The translations under genes and the position numbers were made by a program. From NCBI GenBank assembly GCA_032719365.1, contig CM064867.1, forward strand, positions 65,346,136-65,410,135: a DNA stretch of 64,000 nucleotides, given 5' to 3'. The first letter of the stretch is position 1; the number at the start of each line of letters is the position of its first letter. Under the pieces are notes generated by a model. It ran no database searches and had not been told where the DNA came from. It saw nothing but the letters and a program-made list of their open reading frames with translations. This DNA is from Prinsepia uniflora. Its lineage: Eukaryota; Streptophyta; Magnoliopsida; Rosales; Rosaceae. Of the stretch, positions 34,343-46,679 are shown piece by piece.

Positions 34343-36080
34343 CACTAGCTAAGTGCTACCTTGACAACATGGTACTGCTAGCTGAGCGCTACCCTGGTTG
34401 GAAGTTAAATCCTATCTTTACTACACGGTAATTCTAGTTGAGTACTATCCTTATTTCGATGGTCAGCGCCTTTAGTTTTCTTGGGCTTAGCTCTGAAGTT
34501 CGCTTAGTAACCTTGGGTTGGTGGTCGATCTTCTTTGTGGACCTTAGGGTTTGTCTTTTAGTGATTTTCGGCCAGGTTCAGTACTGTTTACTAGATTTGG
34601 CTTAGCTAATTGTGATGTCCATCAATTGTAGTCCCTCAACTCTTTAGTCGAGAGTCGAACCATAAATAATGAGTTGAATCTTATGCCACTTGTGAGCCGA
34701 ATCTGTTAGACCTAGGTAATAGTCAGCATCTATGATCCTGGTACCACTTCATAGGTGTTGTTAGAGGTGGGTAATTCACCTAGTCCCTAAATTTCCTAAT
34801 CGAGTTTGAATAGAATTTGGGTGGTTTTTGGGGTGGCATTTGTCATCGACTATAGCTTGTAGGGAAGTCCCCTAGATCCCTCAAATGTGCAAAGAGAAAG
34901 GGAGTGTATATCTGTATCGTTTTGTGTATGGTAACTTTTGGGAGCAATGTTGAAGGCTAAAAAGGTGCTTTGTTTGCCTGAGTGATAGCATAGACTACAC
35001 ATGGTGGATGGGACACTTTGGAACAATTGGACATCTCGATAGTAGCGATGAAGTGTAAAGGATGAGGCAGTAGTAGGATGGAAGAGGTTGCACAAGGTTG
35101 GGGTACTACACGATGTGCCTTCTTATGAGGAGCAGCGATGGTCAACCAATGATGTGGTATCCACAATGAAGAAGGAATAGTTGGCCACTTTAAGAAAGGT
35201 CTACTAGGTACTTGAGGTGGGCTACTTAAATGGCCAGAGGAAGGGGAACTCTCTTTATGGCAGCTCTCAACAGATATTAATGGTTGGTGAAGTGAACTTC
35301 TCATTTTCTACTTCTTTTGTTCAACTTTTGGGCATGCTTCTAAGATGGTCGCAACTTCTCTTGATTCTGAAGGTGTTTTATTGGTCAGACGCCTAAGCTT
35401 TGTGTCAAAGTTTAGTGAGTTAAGGAGAAAATGGTGCGACGTATTGCATGGTGTGGATGAACATCTGAGGTGGTACCCGAGGTGGTAAGTCCTCAAGTCC
35501 TCAAACGAGGTTGCACACCACACCTGTGTAAGTGTGTGCTTGGTGGTGCATTGGTAGTAAGCTTAACATGCTTGGAGCTGGATGGGTATGTCGGGTCACG
35601 CATGAAGGTGGTCGAGGACCGATTGAAAGTATGGCATAGTGCTGATGCATGCGCCCTTATAAACGTATGCAATGCGACATTTATACTTTGATGATCCTAT
35701 GATTGGTGTAGGTGACCTTTAGGACATCCTTGTCTACCCATAGCGTGGTGAAACATTGTGAACTGAACCTGGACAGAGTGAAAGATAAGATCACGGTCTT
35801 CAAAAGGTAGCTGACAAGTGGCTAGCCTCTAAGGAAGAGCAGGTGACATCAATTCGGATTAATGGAAGCCTCATGCATCACATAGAATCATAAAAATGTG
35901 TTCTGAATATAACCTGACCATCTCCTATGTTGTAGCATTAGAACGGAGGAGGTGTAACCCGATGTGTAGCTGGGGAAACAATATGAAGCGTTACCAGAAG
36001 AAGAAGGCTCTAAGATAGAGGCAAGTTCGTCTATTTTGGAGGACGTGGTGTATAGTATCGATGATGCTCTAATAAAAGAT
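34343..36080. other. Degenerate repeat sequence
   Basis: Starts with GCGCTACC-type degenerate repeats. The stretch 34615-34770 (AGTCGAGAGTCGAA, CCTAGGTAATAGTCAGCATC) resembles 58895-58985, the sequence just inside a plus-strand LTR, so this is probably an old internal domain of that family. No intact gene seen at 34850-36080. Confidence 0.4.
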
Positions 36081-37260
36081 GGTTGCCCTGGGCATATCGA
36101 ACTGAAATACTGAATCCGTCATGTGTAGTATCATACCAAACCAAAAAAAAATCGAATGAATGATCAGTGCGATACCGATACTAAGCTTATTCAAACCCTT
36201 AGTGAAATCGAACCAATTTTGAATTTTTAAAAATAAATTTAAACCTAAAATTAAATAAAAAACAAACCTAATAGTTAATACGAGGACCGTCTCTATCTCG
36301 ACTCTCGCCCTTCAATATTGCACAAATATTCAACAATAACAAACTTAGGTCTTTCTATGCCTCTCATTCTCCACGTTGCTTTCCACTCTCCGGGAAAGCT
36401 AGAAACCCTAGGTTTAGCTACGTAGTCTTCCTCTCCAGCTCAATTTCATTTCTTTTGGATCTTCTTGTGGTTGTTTTTATTTAATTGTGTTCCCTCTCTC
36501 ACAATCTTCCTCTCCTCCTAGGAATTATTCAAGGCACTCTGTAATTTTTGTAAGAATCAAGATTTCTGATGGCTGATGTAAGTGAAATCTCTATTTTATT
36601 CATTTTTTTTACGAGCCGCTAACATCTTCGACGCTGCCATGTGGGGTGTCGCCGCCATCAATGGTGTTCTCTTGTTTGTTCAAGTCAATCAATTGCCATC
36701 ACTATCCTTCTCCTCCTCTGTCATTTCTTCGATGCTCCATTCCTCCATTAGACTGCGCCTTTTATGTTCCTCTAAATAAAAATCATTCCTTGTTTGCAAA
36801 AGTGATCTTAGCATGTTAGATAACTTTTTTTCTTAAAGATTGTGGATGTTGAATTCGCTTGGTGAAAATCGAATGATTTTGTACTGTTTCTGTGATTGCA
36901 AATTGCTTTTGCAAGAATTTATGATTTTTTTGTAGGAAAAGAAATCTAGAGCCTAGATTTTGTAAACTTCTATATAATCACAATTGATTTTTTTAGTTCA
37001 AGCTCTACTACAAGTGCATGTTCTCTAATTGAGTAGTTTTTATTGATTCTGAAACTTTCATGCTAATGTTGTGAATTTTTTTTACTGTTGATGTACATCT
37101 GGTATCAAATACATGCTTTTAGTGAATTTTTTATTCGCTGTTCATTGTAAATAGATGGTGAAGTAGACCTTTAATCCCATTTGGGTTCATGAACTATGTA
37201 ATGATTTTAGTCACTTGTCGAATCCTATTTATTCATGAATTGATTAATTTAAGTTTCATA

Positions 37261-37313
37261 TATATATATATATATATATATCTATATATATATATATATC
37301 TATATATATATAT
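37261..37313. repeat. TA microsatellite
   Basis: About 52 bp of (TA)n interrupted by three TC steps, in the 5' part of the hAT element. Confidence 0.95.
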
Positions 37314-37572
37314 AGTTTTCAATCAAGTCTAAATTGGGAAGCAATAACCTAGTGTTTCGCATGTTCGTCAGCAGCCAAGTGCAACTTCGCCTTGTCTTAT
37401 TGAAGCCCGAATACCATGCATATCTAGAACCTGAACAAGAAGAAGAAGATGATGGAGGAGAACATCATGTTCAGTCCATAACTAAGGAGTCCTTGTCTAC
37501 AGTAGATGCAACAATGGTTGGAGGTTAAAGGAAAAAGTAAGTGACCCTACATGTGTCTCTATACCTTCTAAA

Positions 37573-38935
37573 GTGGAGAAGAAACACAGTGTTGTTTGGG
37601 ATCACTTCAAGATTTATGACATTAAGACATTAGAGAAACGATTGAATGATAAAGGGAAAAATATAATGGTTGAAGTAATACATAAGGAGGCTAAATGTAT
37701 TTATTGTCCTAAGGGTTCAGAAGGTAATTATGGTGTGGATAGTAACAAAAATAGGACTCGTGGAATGTCGAACCACATTACTAACTTGTGTAAATACCAC
37801 CTTTCAAATCAATCAAAATTTTAGAAATTTCTAGCTTATGATAAGTCATGGAAATAAGATCGTTGCCAGGGGTTTGTACAGAGTGATTGTTTATCTGCTT
37901 GTGTTGAGATAATTTTCTAGATAAGGTTCCATTCTTATTTGTAGAGAAGATAGGGTTTAGAGGTTTTGTAGTGTTGGTTATCCAATGTTTAATGCCATGA
38001 ATAGAAGGTCCTTAATAAGGTAGTTTTTCAAGATGCATGACCACATAAAACAAGGAATTGAAGAAAGAGTTGTGTAACCATAATGTATGCCTCATAACTG
38101 ATAAATGGAGTAGCCTTCAAAACATCAATTATATGGTGCTAGCTGCTTATTTTATTGATGCTTATTGGAATATGAAAAAAAGAGTCTTGAATTTTTGTGA
38201 GATTCCTAATCACCAAGGTGCAACCATTGGTAGGTTCATAGAGTCTTGTTTATTAGAATGGAAAATAGAAAAGTGTTAACTATCACTGTTGATAATGCTG
38301 GAGCAAAAAAAATTACTTTGGATTGGATTAGATCAAAGATGAATAGATGGTATGATTCATAAGCTACGTTGGATGGGAAGTACTTACATGCGAGATTTTG
38401 TGGTCACATTACCAACTTGGTGGTAAGAAATGGGTTGAAAAGACTGGATAGGTCAGTTCTAGCTATTAGGAATTCTGTAAACTATGTGAGGTCTTCCCCA
38501 AATAAGTTGGAGTATTTTAAGCAATCTGTGGATAAAGAAAAGTTGTCGAGCAAGGTTTTAGTATGTATAGATGTCCCTACAAGGTGGAATTCGACTTACA
38601 TTATACTGGAGACAGCATTGAAATTTAAGCAAAATTTTATTAGAATGGAGAATCCAGATAGCCATTTTCTATCTTACTTTAAGGAGCTTGCCCGCGAATT
38701 TGATGAGGATGAGAATTTAGTACCTACTTGTAGTAAGAGACTTAGGATTGGGTCACCAAGTGAGGAAGATTGGAATAAGGCAGCAGTCTTTGTCAAGTTT
38801 TTGAAAGTGTTTTATGATGTAACATTGAGAGTGAGTGCTTCTAATTACCCTACTATCCACACAATCTTCCACGGTGTGCTAACCATGGTTGACAAGCTCA
38901 TTGTCTCTCATGAAATGCTCAGTTGCTTATAACAG
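37573..38935 (+). pseudogene. hAT transposase pseudogene, BED finger and catalytic-core part
   Basis: The BED-type zinc finger region (37573-37824) has SVVWDHFKIYD, a CIYC Cys pair and NHITNLCKYH. After broken sequence, the RNase-H-like core starts at 38058: CLITDKWSSLQNINYMVLAA, RVLNFCEIPNH, GRFIESCLLEWKIEK, then TVDNAGA, RFCGHITNLVV, and IDVPTRWNSTY at 38569-38601. These are the order and wording of plant RICESLEEPER/DAYSLEEPER hAT transposases. Stops at 37822, 38277 and 38360 and frame changes rule out an intact enzyme. Reading stops at 38930-39035, where solo LTR D begins. Confidence 0.88.
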
Positions 38936-39035
38936 AGAAAGTTTTTATGGACATGACAACCCTTATGAAAGAAAGTTCAAGAAATATTTTGGATCCTATA
39001 AGGATCTAAACAAGTTATGGTTATATGACTTGTTT

Positions 39036-42000
39036 TGACAAGACCCAATCCGCATACACAAGAACAGTACACTCGGGCCCTACTCCCATCTGACAGAAAC
39101 GTTGTCAGACAAGAGATAACGCAAATTTTGCTAATTCATGCCTCCACCTCTCGAGCCTTGATCTCCATGTAGTAGCCCTGGAGGGTTACAAAACCAGAAA
39201 ACGTGTGAGTGGACAAAAAGGAATAGTTTAAAAACATAATTTGAAAAAATGGAACCTTTACCCTCCGTTTTCTAAAATCATGAATGCATACCAAAACTAG
39301 ATCAAAACCATTTCACTTCGATTAGAACAAAACTCAATTTATCATCTCAAAACACGTGAAAAGAATTCTCAAATCAACCGTCATTAAACCATCTAAAACC
39401 TCTACCTCGGTAAGTTAATATAACCATCACCATAAGAACAGTACATCAACCACAAACAATCAACTCACCAACATCACAATGTCACACATGAAACCACTGC
39501 CCCACTGGCAGGTACACCAAAAACTCACTCGGGATTCGGAGCCCAGCTCGACGTCTGAGTCATCTTAACACAATCTCACAAGCCATCACGTAAATCCACA
39601 CAATCAATCCATAACCAACATCAACACAGAACTCACATATAGTTAACTCATCATCAATACATACGCACGACATCAATCATCACATCACAAGGTACTACTG
39701 GTAGGCTATCACACACTCATTCAGGATTCAGAGCCCCTGGCTCGACATCCGAGTGAGATTTGACTCAAGATTTGGAGCCCCTAGCTCGACGTTCAAGTCA
39801 CCACCACAATACAGTTTCAGGATTCGGAGCCCCAGTGTAATGATCCGTCCCGAATTCTGGGATTAGATTAGTAACTAATGAAGGATTAGTGAACTTAATC
39901 GGTGATTATTTGGGCGAAATCGGACGGACGGACCATTTTGCCCCTAGATTGGGCAAAATGTTGATTTTTGACTCGGAGAGTCAAACGTACGAGGACCGAT
40001 GATCGTGAAGTAGATCAGAACGTCACGAGTTTGTAGATAGGTGGCACGTCGAAATCGGACGCCGAATGGAGTAGTTATGGTCACGGGAAGTTAAATTGAA
40101 TTATGCACACATTTCGAGGCAGAAAATATGTGGCTAAATTTGATTGGTTGACTTAATAATGTGGGACCCTTGGATGAGTGACAAGTGTCACGCATCCCAT
40201 TGGTCATTATCCCTAAAAAGTGGATCTTAATCATGATTGGTGGGTTTTATATTAAAATATTAATTATGTTGATTATTTTTTAATTCTCTCATCTCTCATC
40301 TCCCATCATCCAGTTGTCCATCTTTCCTAACCTTTCCATCCTCACCATCCAATTCACCTCCTCTAATCATCTTTACCAAACCTCATCTCTATTTCTTCTT
40401 TTTTAAACCCTAACACACAAACACACCACCCCACCACCATATTCGCATCTGTGTTCATGTGCGCAACCATGGGTGTGACAGAGAGAGTGTGAGGACTGAG
40501 AGTGACTAGGAAGACGTGATGATGGATGACGGGCCACGACGGTCCACGGCGGAGGTGAGTCAAAACCGAAACAGTGTTGACCCAAAAATTGAAAGTTAAG
40601 ATTTTGGATGTTGTTTTGAGTTCCGTTGGTTCTAACACAACCTAGGGACAAGGACGACTCTGTAGAGATCATTTTCAAAGGAAATGGATGACTATAAGGA
40701 CTGGAAACTGAGCTTGAAGGTCAAGCTCACTGTTTAATCATGGGAGGTAAGTTTTTGATGGTTTTTCACGTGTTTTGAAGTCATAGATCGATAGGGAATG
40801 ATGTTGGGAACCTATAGGAATGAAAATGGAAGGGAAAGGACTAAAAATGAGAAAGATGTAGCACTGGACCGGTCATGCCTGTCCGGACCGGTCAGAACCA
40901 GGTGAACTCGGTCTGCTGGAGGTTAGGGATGATGAATAGTGCAGGCGCGTGGTTTTCACGTGCATCCCCTTTGGCTGGCGCGCGAAGCATATTCTGGGGA
41001 AGTGTTTAACACGAGTTTTAATCTATTCGATGTAACGAACATTTTGGGACTGGTTTCTTGTCGATCGGACATCGTCTCGATATAGTTCGGGATGTCCGAA
41101 GGTTTAGGATCGAGTTTAAAAATAGTTAAAAATTTGGAAAAATTACGGGACTTCAATGAGAGGTTAATAAGGTAGTTAGTAACCCTTTAGTATGATTTGG
41201 ACAGATTTGGGAGTCCCGGTGATGATGATTAGCCCGGGGAGGCTTATGACACGCAAATCGAGAGCAGCTAGGATGGTCTGTGAATGGACTTTAATTTCTG
41301 AACTATGATGCATGAATAAATGTTTTATATTTTTTATAGATATGATTTCTATCATGATGATTATGGATTGGTGAATTACATGATTTCACGTATTTTGAGG
41401 CAATTTACGTATTTGCACGTATATTGAGGATTATAGTTTTGCACTGATTAAACGTGCCTATGGTTTCGGTAATGGTTTAATGAAATGGTTTTGGATTTGA
41501 AAGGGTAACTCGGGCACGAGACCCATTTTTTTTGGTAACCCCCGGACTTGAAGTCCATTTAGTTGCGTTATCGGGCCAGAGGCCTAATTAGTTCGTGAAT
41601 TGATTTCAGATTTGAAAATATGGAATCGAGCACGAGACCCATTTGATTTACAAACTCTCGGACTTGAAGTCCATTTTATTTAATAAGGCATCGGGCCGGA
41701 GGCCCCGTTGATTTACTAATCGGGCTCGGGGCCCAGTTTGGTTACGTAGTCGGGCACGAGGCCCATTTCGTTTACGAAATCGGGCAAGAGGCCCAGTTGG
41801 TTTACGAAATCGGGCACGAGGCCTAGTTGGTTTATGGAAACGGGCTTCAGGCCCAGTTATGGTTTACGATTGTGATTTCGGATCGGGGACCCATAAATGG
41901 GTTTCTGGTTTCATGACAATTTATGGGGACCGAGCATGGATTCTTTGAAAGTTTTGAAAGGGTTTGAGAACTATTACAAAATGGTGTTTCATATACCAAC

Positions 42001-44670
42001 CTTTATATTATGGATTGTTTTCTCCGGGGAGGGTAGTTGGCCTGGGAGGACCCTAGAGTAGTCACGGAGCACTAACTGAGTGGAGTCGCCTCCGTTGGGT
42101 ACCTTACTCTCAGGAAGGCTTTTATGGATTGTAACCCCCAGAGAGGGTCATTGATCTGCGGACATTGACCTGCATGGACCCTAGGGAGACTTGGGATTTG
42201 AGACCCCACGTAGCACGTGCGTAGCTTTGGAAACCGTGACAGGATTGGTTATATGGTATATTATATGATATTGATAAACACGATTTCTTGGATTTTGTAA
42301 AATGGTCTTGTGAATAGTAATTGGATTTGGGCAATGACCCACATACTCGGATTTACGGTTTTGGGCTGAGTTCCCATATATGGTTGAATTGAATTATTGA
42401 TTTGTGTAAATGGTTTTGGGCAGGGGCCCGTATGACTTGAAATTACGGAACTTGGGGCTGAGACCCTAATAACGGTTATTTGAACATAAGATTCGATAAA
42501 TGGTTTTCGTATGCATGCATGCTTTTTAGTGAAGGGCATAAATATCTTTATGAAATGTGTTTTTATGAACTTATCGATTTTCGTCCACTCACAGTCTTTT
42601 CTGGTTTTTAATGCCATTCAGGTTGATTACAGATGCAGACTATAGCAAAGACCGAGACATCACACTTCTCCACCGGATCTTGGCGCACTCTGGAAGCTAG
42701 TCGGGCTTAAGGTTTGAATTATCTCTTGTCTGACATTTCGTGTCAGACGGGATCATGACACATCCCTTGTTAATCCTGGGGGGATTGGGATGGGTCGTGA
42801 CACCTATGCTTAACGTCCGAGACTCAACCAATCCACACAGTCACCACACATTTCATACATTACAAGTTTCGAGAAACACATGCTCATATCACAACTCAAT
42901 ATCACACCTCATCACAACATATCTCACGAGTACCAAGAAACCACAGTTCACACCATCAATACCAACAACACATACATCCCATCAAATATTACAAATCAAA
43001 CCACAATCAGAACATCGGGCCCAAGCCCCAAATACAGCTCAATGTTAATTCTCGTAAAACGTGTCATTAAGGATACTTTCATAAAAACCATCCAAAAATC
43101 ATATGGAATTCAGAAATATAGTAAAACCACTTATTTCCATAGTTCAAAACTTGTTTAGACCAAATCTACACTTAAAACCAAATTTCGGAATATATACTCG
43201 AGGAAAACCTCGTAAAACGAGCCCTCCAGTAATTTTCGTAAAAACCATCCAAATCATATCAAATCATTGAAAAACCAACATCATTGTGTTTCAAATCACG
43301 TTTCATGTCAAATCCCCAAAGTCACATTAAAATTGGAAATCAAACGGAATATATACGAAAATCCTCAAAAAATGTGTAGTAAAATATTCATAAAATCACT
43401 GAAATCCGTGTTGCATGTTTTTTCGTAATTCCGGAGAATATCACTTCCTGCCAAAATTCATATTTAAGGGTCACAAATAATTCCAATTAACTCCCCTTTT
43501 AATCCCATAATTTTCCAGAATTTTTAACCGTATTTAAAATGGATCCTAAACTTTCGGACACCCAAAACTACCCCGAAATGGTGTTTGATTGACTCGAAAC
43601 CTGTGCCAAAATGTTTTTTTACATCAATTACATTAAAAGCCGTGTTGACTGTGTCTCGAAACTCCCACGTATGCGCCCCCACACACCACCCGAAGTGGTT
43701 GCGCGTGGGAGCCACACGCCTGCACTGTAGCATCATCTTCAACCTTTCACCAACCCGAAAACCTACAACTCGGGCCGCCAGTCCCAGCGACCTGACCCGG
43801 TCCCAAAACACTCCTTTTTTTTGTCCTTTTTCAAATCCAATTCGACCAAGCTTCTTTAATCTATCAAAGGAAAAGTTATATGCAATCAAAACCAAAAAAT
43901 ATACCTGAAAACACGTTCGACCATTCGAAGTCCTCGTGACCAATTTTTTGCTCATTGTTAAGACGATGCTTGCATCCAAACCTGCATCTAACGGGCTTGA
44001 TAAGGTCATAGGGACCTAAGGAATAAGTTCACTAGCTTGAAATCAAGCTTAGCTGTCAAAACTGGAGCTCATAAACCAAAAACTTGAAAATCCTCACGGG
44101 TTCATCATCCTTCCTCACTCAACTTGAACCTCTCCTTCTTTCTTCCAGATTTCCTTCTTTTTTGTCTCCTCTTTTTCTTCCTCTCTGCTTGCTTCCGCCC
44201 TGTTTCTCCTTTCTATGTTTTTCTTTCTCGGCCAAGCCCCAAATACACCAACTTACATACTTAAATAACCACAATAATAATACCACAATGACAATTATCC
44301 AAAACATCAAGTCGGCAGCACTCAATTCTAGGGGATAAGGGGCACTTGTCCCTATCTAGTTGGACGAAAACACAATCTCATAAGGAATTTACCAAAATAC
44401 CCTTCTTTGCAAAAATTACCAAACTATCCCTACGTATCTTACACCAAGAACAAATCCAAATGAACTTCGTTTTCGGCATGTCACCTGTCAACGTACTTAG
44501 GAGTCTTAGAACTTCCCAATCCTATTCCCGAATTGCCAAAAACTTTCCCTAACTTTGACCAAGAAAGGTCAACCTTTAACCAAGAAAGGTCAACCTTTGA
44601 CCAGGGGAGAATGGTCCATTTCAATCCAACTTTTCCAATTTTACCCTTGTCAAATGTTCGAGCTATTACA
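39036..44670 (-). repeat. Solo LTR D, interrupted by solo LTR E
   Basis: Pieces 39036-39835 and 42803-44670, about 2.67 kb together, from TGACAAGACCCAATCC to GAGCTATTACA. No internal domain accompanies it. The flanks TGTTT (39031-39035) and TATTT (44671-44675) fit an aged 5-bp TSD, and the hAT reading frame is continuous across it. GTGAGTGGAC at 39202-39211 is shared with the other families. Confidence 0.75.
39836..42802 (+). repeat. Solo LTR E
   Basis: 2.97 kb from TGTAATGATCCGTCCCGAATTC to GGGATGGGTCGTGACA, inserted in D. It has the palindrome (40172-40197, one arm changed), GTGAATGGAC (41280), a long GGGC/GGCCC array (41510-41900), GTCCACTCAC (42583) and CATTCAG/GTTGAT (42621). The flanks CCCAG and CCTAT do not match well, so the TSD is uncertain. 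Confidence 0.78.
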
Positions 44671-44671
44671 T

Positions 44672-45431
44672 ATTTTAGATCCTAGATTCAAGTTGAGGCA
44701 TACCATTGATTTGTTTCAGCAAGAGTAGTTTGATGAGGTTGAGGTGCAATATGTAACCAACGATCTAAAAAGATTGTTAATGGCATTGTATGAGGCATAT
44801 GGAGGAATGTGGAAGGGGGAAAACAACAAAGTGGCTATGCTACACATATTTGAATATCTTTTATGGGATTAAAGCAAGTGGGGGTGGATGCAGAGATGAT
44901 ATTTGGATGACTAGAAAAAGGTTGTGCAAGAAAGTTAAGAGGAAGTGATTGCACATGAATTTGATCAGTTTATGATTAGATTATTTGGAATTTACAAATA
45001 AAGACTTTGACATTTTCTTGTGGTGGAAGTTAAATGGTTCAAAGTACCTAGTCTTGACAGAAATTGCAAAGGATGTGCATGTCATTCAAATGTCAATAAT
45101 AGCTTATGAGTTCTGCTTCAGCACTGGTGTGGAGGATGATCGATTCCTTCAAGATCACGTTAGCTCTTTCATCAGTAGAAGCTTTGATCTGCATGCAAAG
45201 TTGGCTACAAGAGGATGCAATTATTTAGTATTTTGAAGATGAGCCTTCAATTGAAGAACTTGAGTTCTATGGAACAATTGAACAAGGTAACTTGTCTCTT
45301 AAGTACTTAATATTTTTTTTTTATCTTGATATGTTCCATTGTCCAGCCTTGTAAATTAATTAATGATGCTTTTCAATTGTAGATACAAAAGTGATGGGAG
45401 GCCTACAAATGCATGAAGTGGGAAGAACAAT
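44672..45431 (+). pseudogene. hAT transposase pseudogene, C-terminal part with dimerisation domain
   Basis: Sequence resumes exactly after solo LTR D with ILDPRFKLRHTIDLF. It continues, with a stop at 44728 and frame changes, to the hAT dimerisation region (about 44985-45235): FDIFLWWKLNGSKYLVL, then a degenerate CFSTG block, then a DEPSIEELEFYG-type acidic tail. A GT/AG intron (about 45287-45382) precedes a short last exon beginning TKVMGGLQMHEVGR, as in related elements. Confidence 0.85.
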
Positions 45432-46645
45432 GTCACAACCACTCTGGGGGTCACAAATCATCCCAATTAACTCACATGTTAATCCCATAATTTTTTGGGA
45501 TTTTTAAACGAATTTAAAAACAAAACATAAACCTTCGAGCAGTTAAAACTACCTCGAGACGATATCCGATCGTCTTGAAAATTGTACCATTAAACTCGTA
45601 ATGAAAAATGCTCTAACTTTTGTGTTGATCGGATTCCTAGAAGATGTGGCACATGTCACCACGCACTCAATCAAAGGTGCTGAACGTGGTGTCCATGCAC
45701 CACTATTCATCATCTTCAAGCTAGGTTGGTCGACAAGCGAGTCTGCAACTCAGACCCGACCCGGGCGACCTGACCCTATTCCAAAACGTACATTTTGCAC
45801 TCTTTTCCCTTCCTTTTATGATCATTAGCTTCTAATCTATCTCAAGAAGAGATACATGATCTTATAACTAGGAAAGAACGACTTAAAACGAGAAACTATA
45901 CCTTTGCTTTTTGGCCATAACTCAATTTCATCCCAGTCTATGTCTCTCGTCAAAATCCTTTGTTTTTTAGCTTTACTTGTTCTCAAAGCCCCCAGAAAAT
46001 GTGATAGGATACTTGTTACCAAGTTCCCAGACCTTCAGAACCAAGAACCGAAGGACAACACTTTCGGGTCATGCCTGCTTACTGTTCCTCTTCTTCCCAT
46101 TTTTCTATCATCATTTCCTCTAGTCTTTCTTTCTGCTCTTTCCCTTTCTTCATTTCCCAAGGTCTCTCTCTCTGCTCTCTCTCATCTCCCTAGTCTTTTC
46201 CCACATTTCTCTATTTTCTCTCTTTCGGTCACCCTTTCCTGGGTTCGGCCATAGTCCACCAAAAAACACAATAACAGCACACACACAACCCAATATGTAA
46301 GGTGGTAAGTCGTTGCGACGAGCAAAATATTAGGCCCTACTAGATACTTGACACTTGTTGACATCCAACCAGATCTCATTGTTAAATAACAATTTACCCC
46401 TAACGCCAAAATTAAAACAATAGCCTTGATCGTTCTAGACCCATAATAACCTCATCCGACCTCTGATTTTCGCATACAGCCTATCAATGGATTCAAGAGT
46501 CCAAGACCTTCGTAATGGTCTTCACAGATGTCCAACAGATACCCAGGTCAAAAAGTCAATAGTTGACCATTTCAAGGTCAAAATTGTCATTTCCACAAAA
46601 GTTCCAAATTTTATTTTCCTCAAATTTCTGGGCCGTTACAACCTA

Positions 46646-46672
46646 CCCCCCCCCCCCCCCCCCCCCCCCCCC
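46646..46672 (-). repeat. C27 run at the polypurine-tract position of element G
   Basis: 27 uninterrupted C residues on the plus strand (G27 in element sense), six bases from the 3' LTR and next to TTTCGTCCTCGAAATT, the inverted PPT signature. Confidence 0.85.
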
Positions 46673-46679
46673 ATTCTTT

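Larger units (their letters stand above)
36081..45431 (+). mobile_element. hAT element (RICESLEEPER type), split by nested LTRs
   Basis: The left portion (36081-36230) has the CATATCGAACTGAAATACTG and CGATACCGATAC words typical of hAT subterminal regions. A 5' leader follows, then transposase coding pieces at 37573-38935 and 44672-45431. The intervening 39036-44670 is inserted LTR sequence. The 3' end of the element is cut by element G at about 45432, so no right TIR or TSD can be shown. Confidence 0.65.

Noticed and set aside
43524..44009. 161-codon minus-strand frame in solo LTR D
   Set aside because: Contains only LTR sequence homologous to non-coding parts of the other LTRs; no domain.
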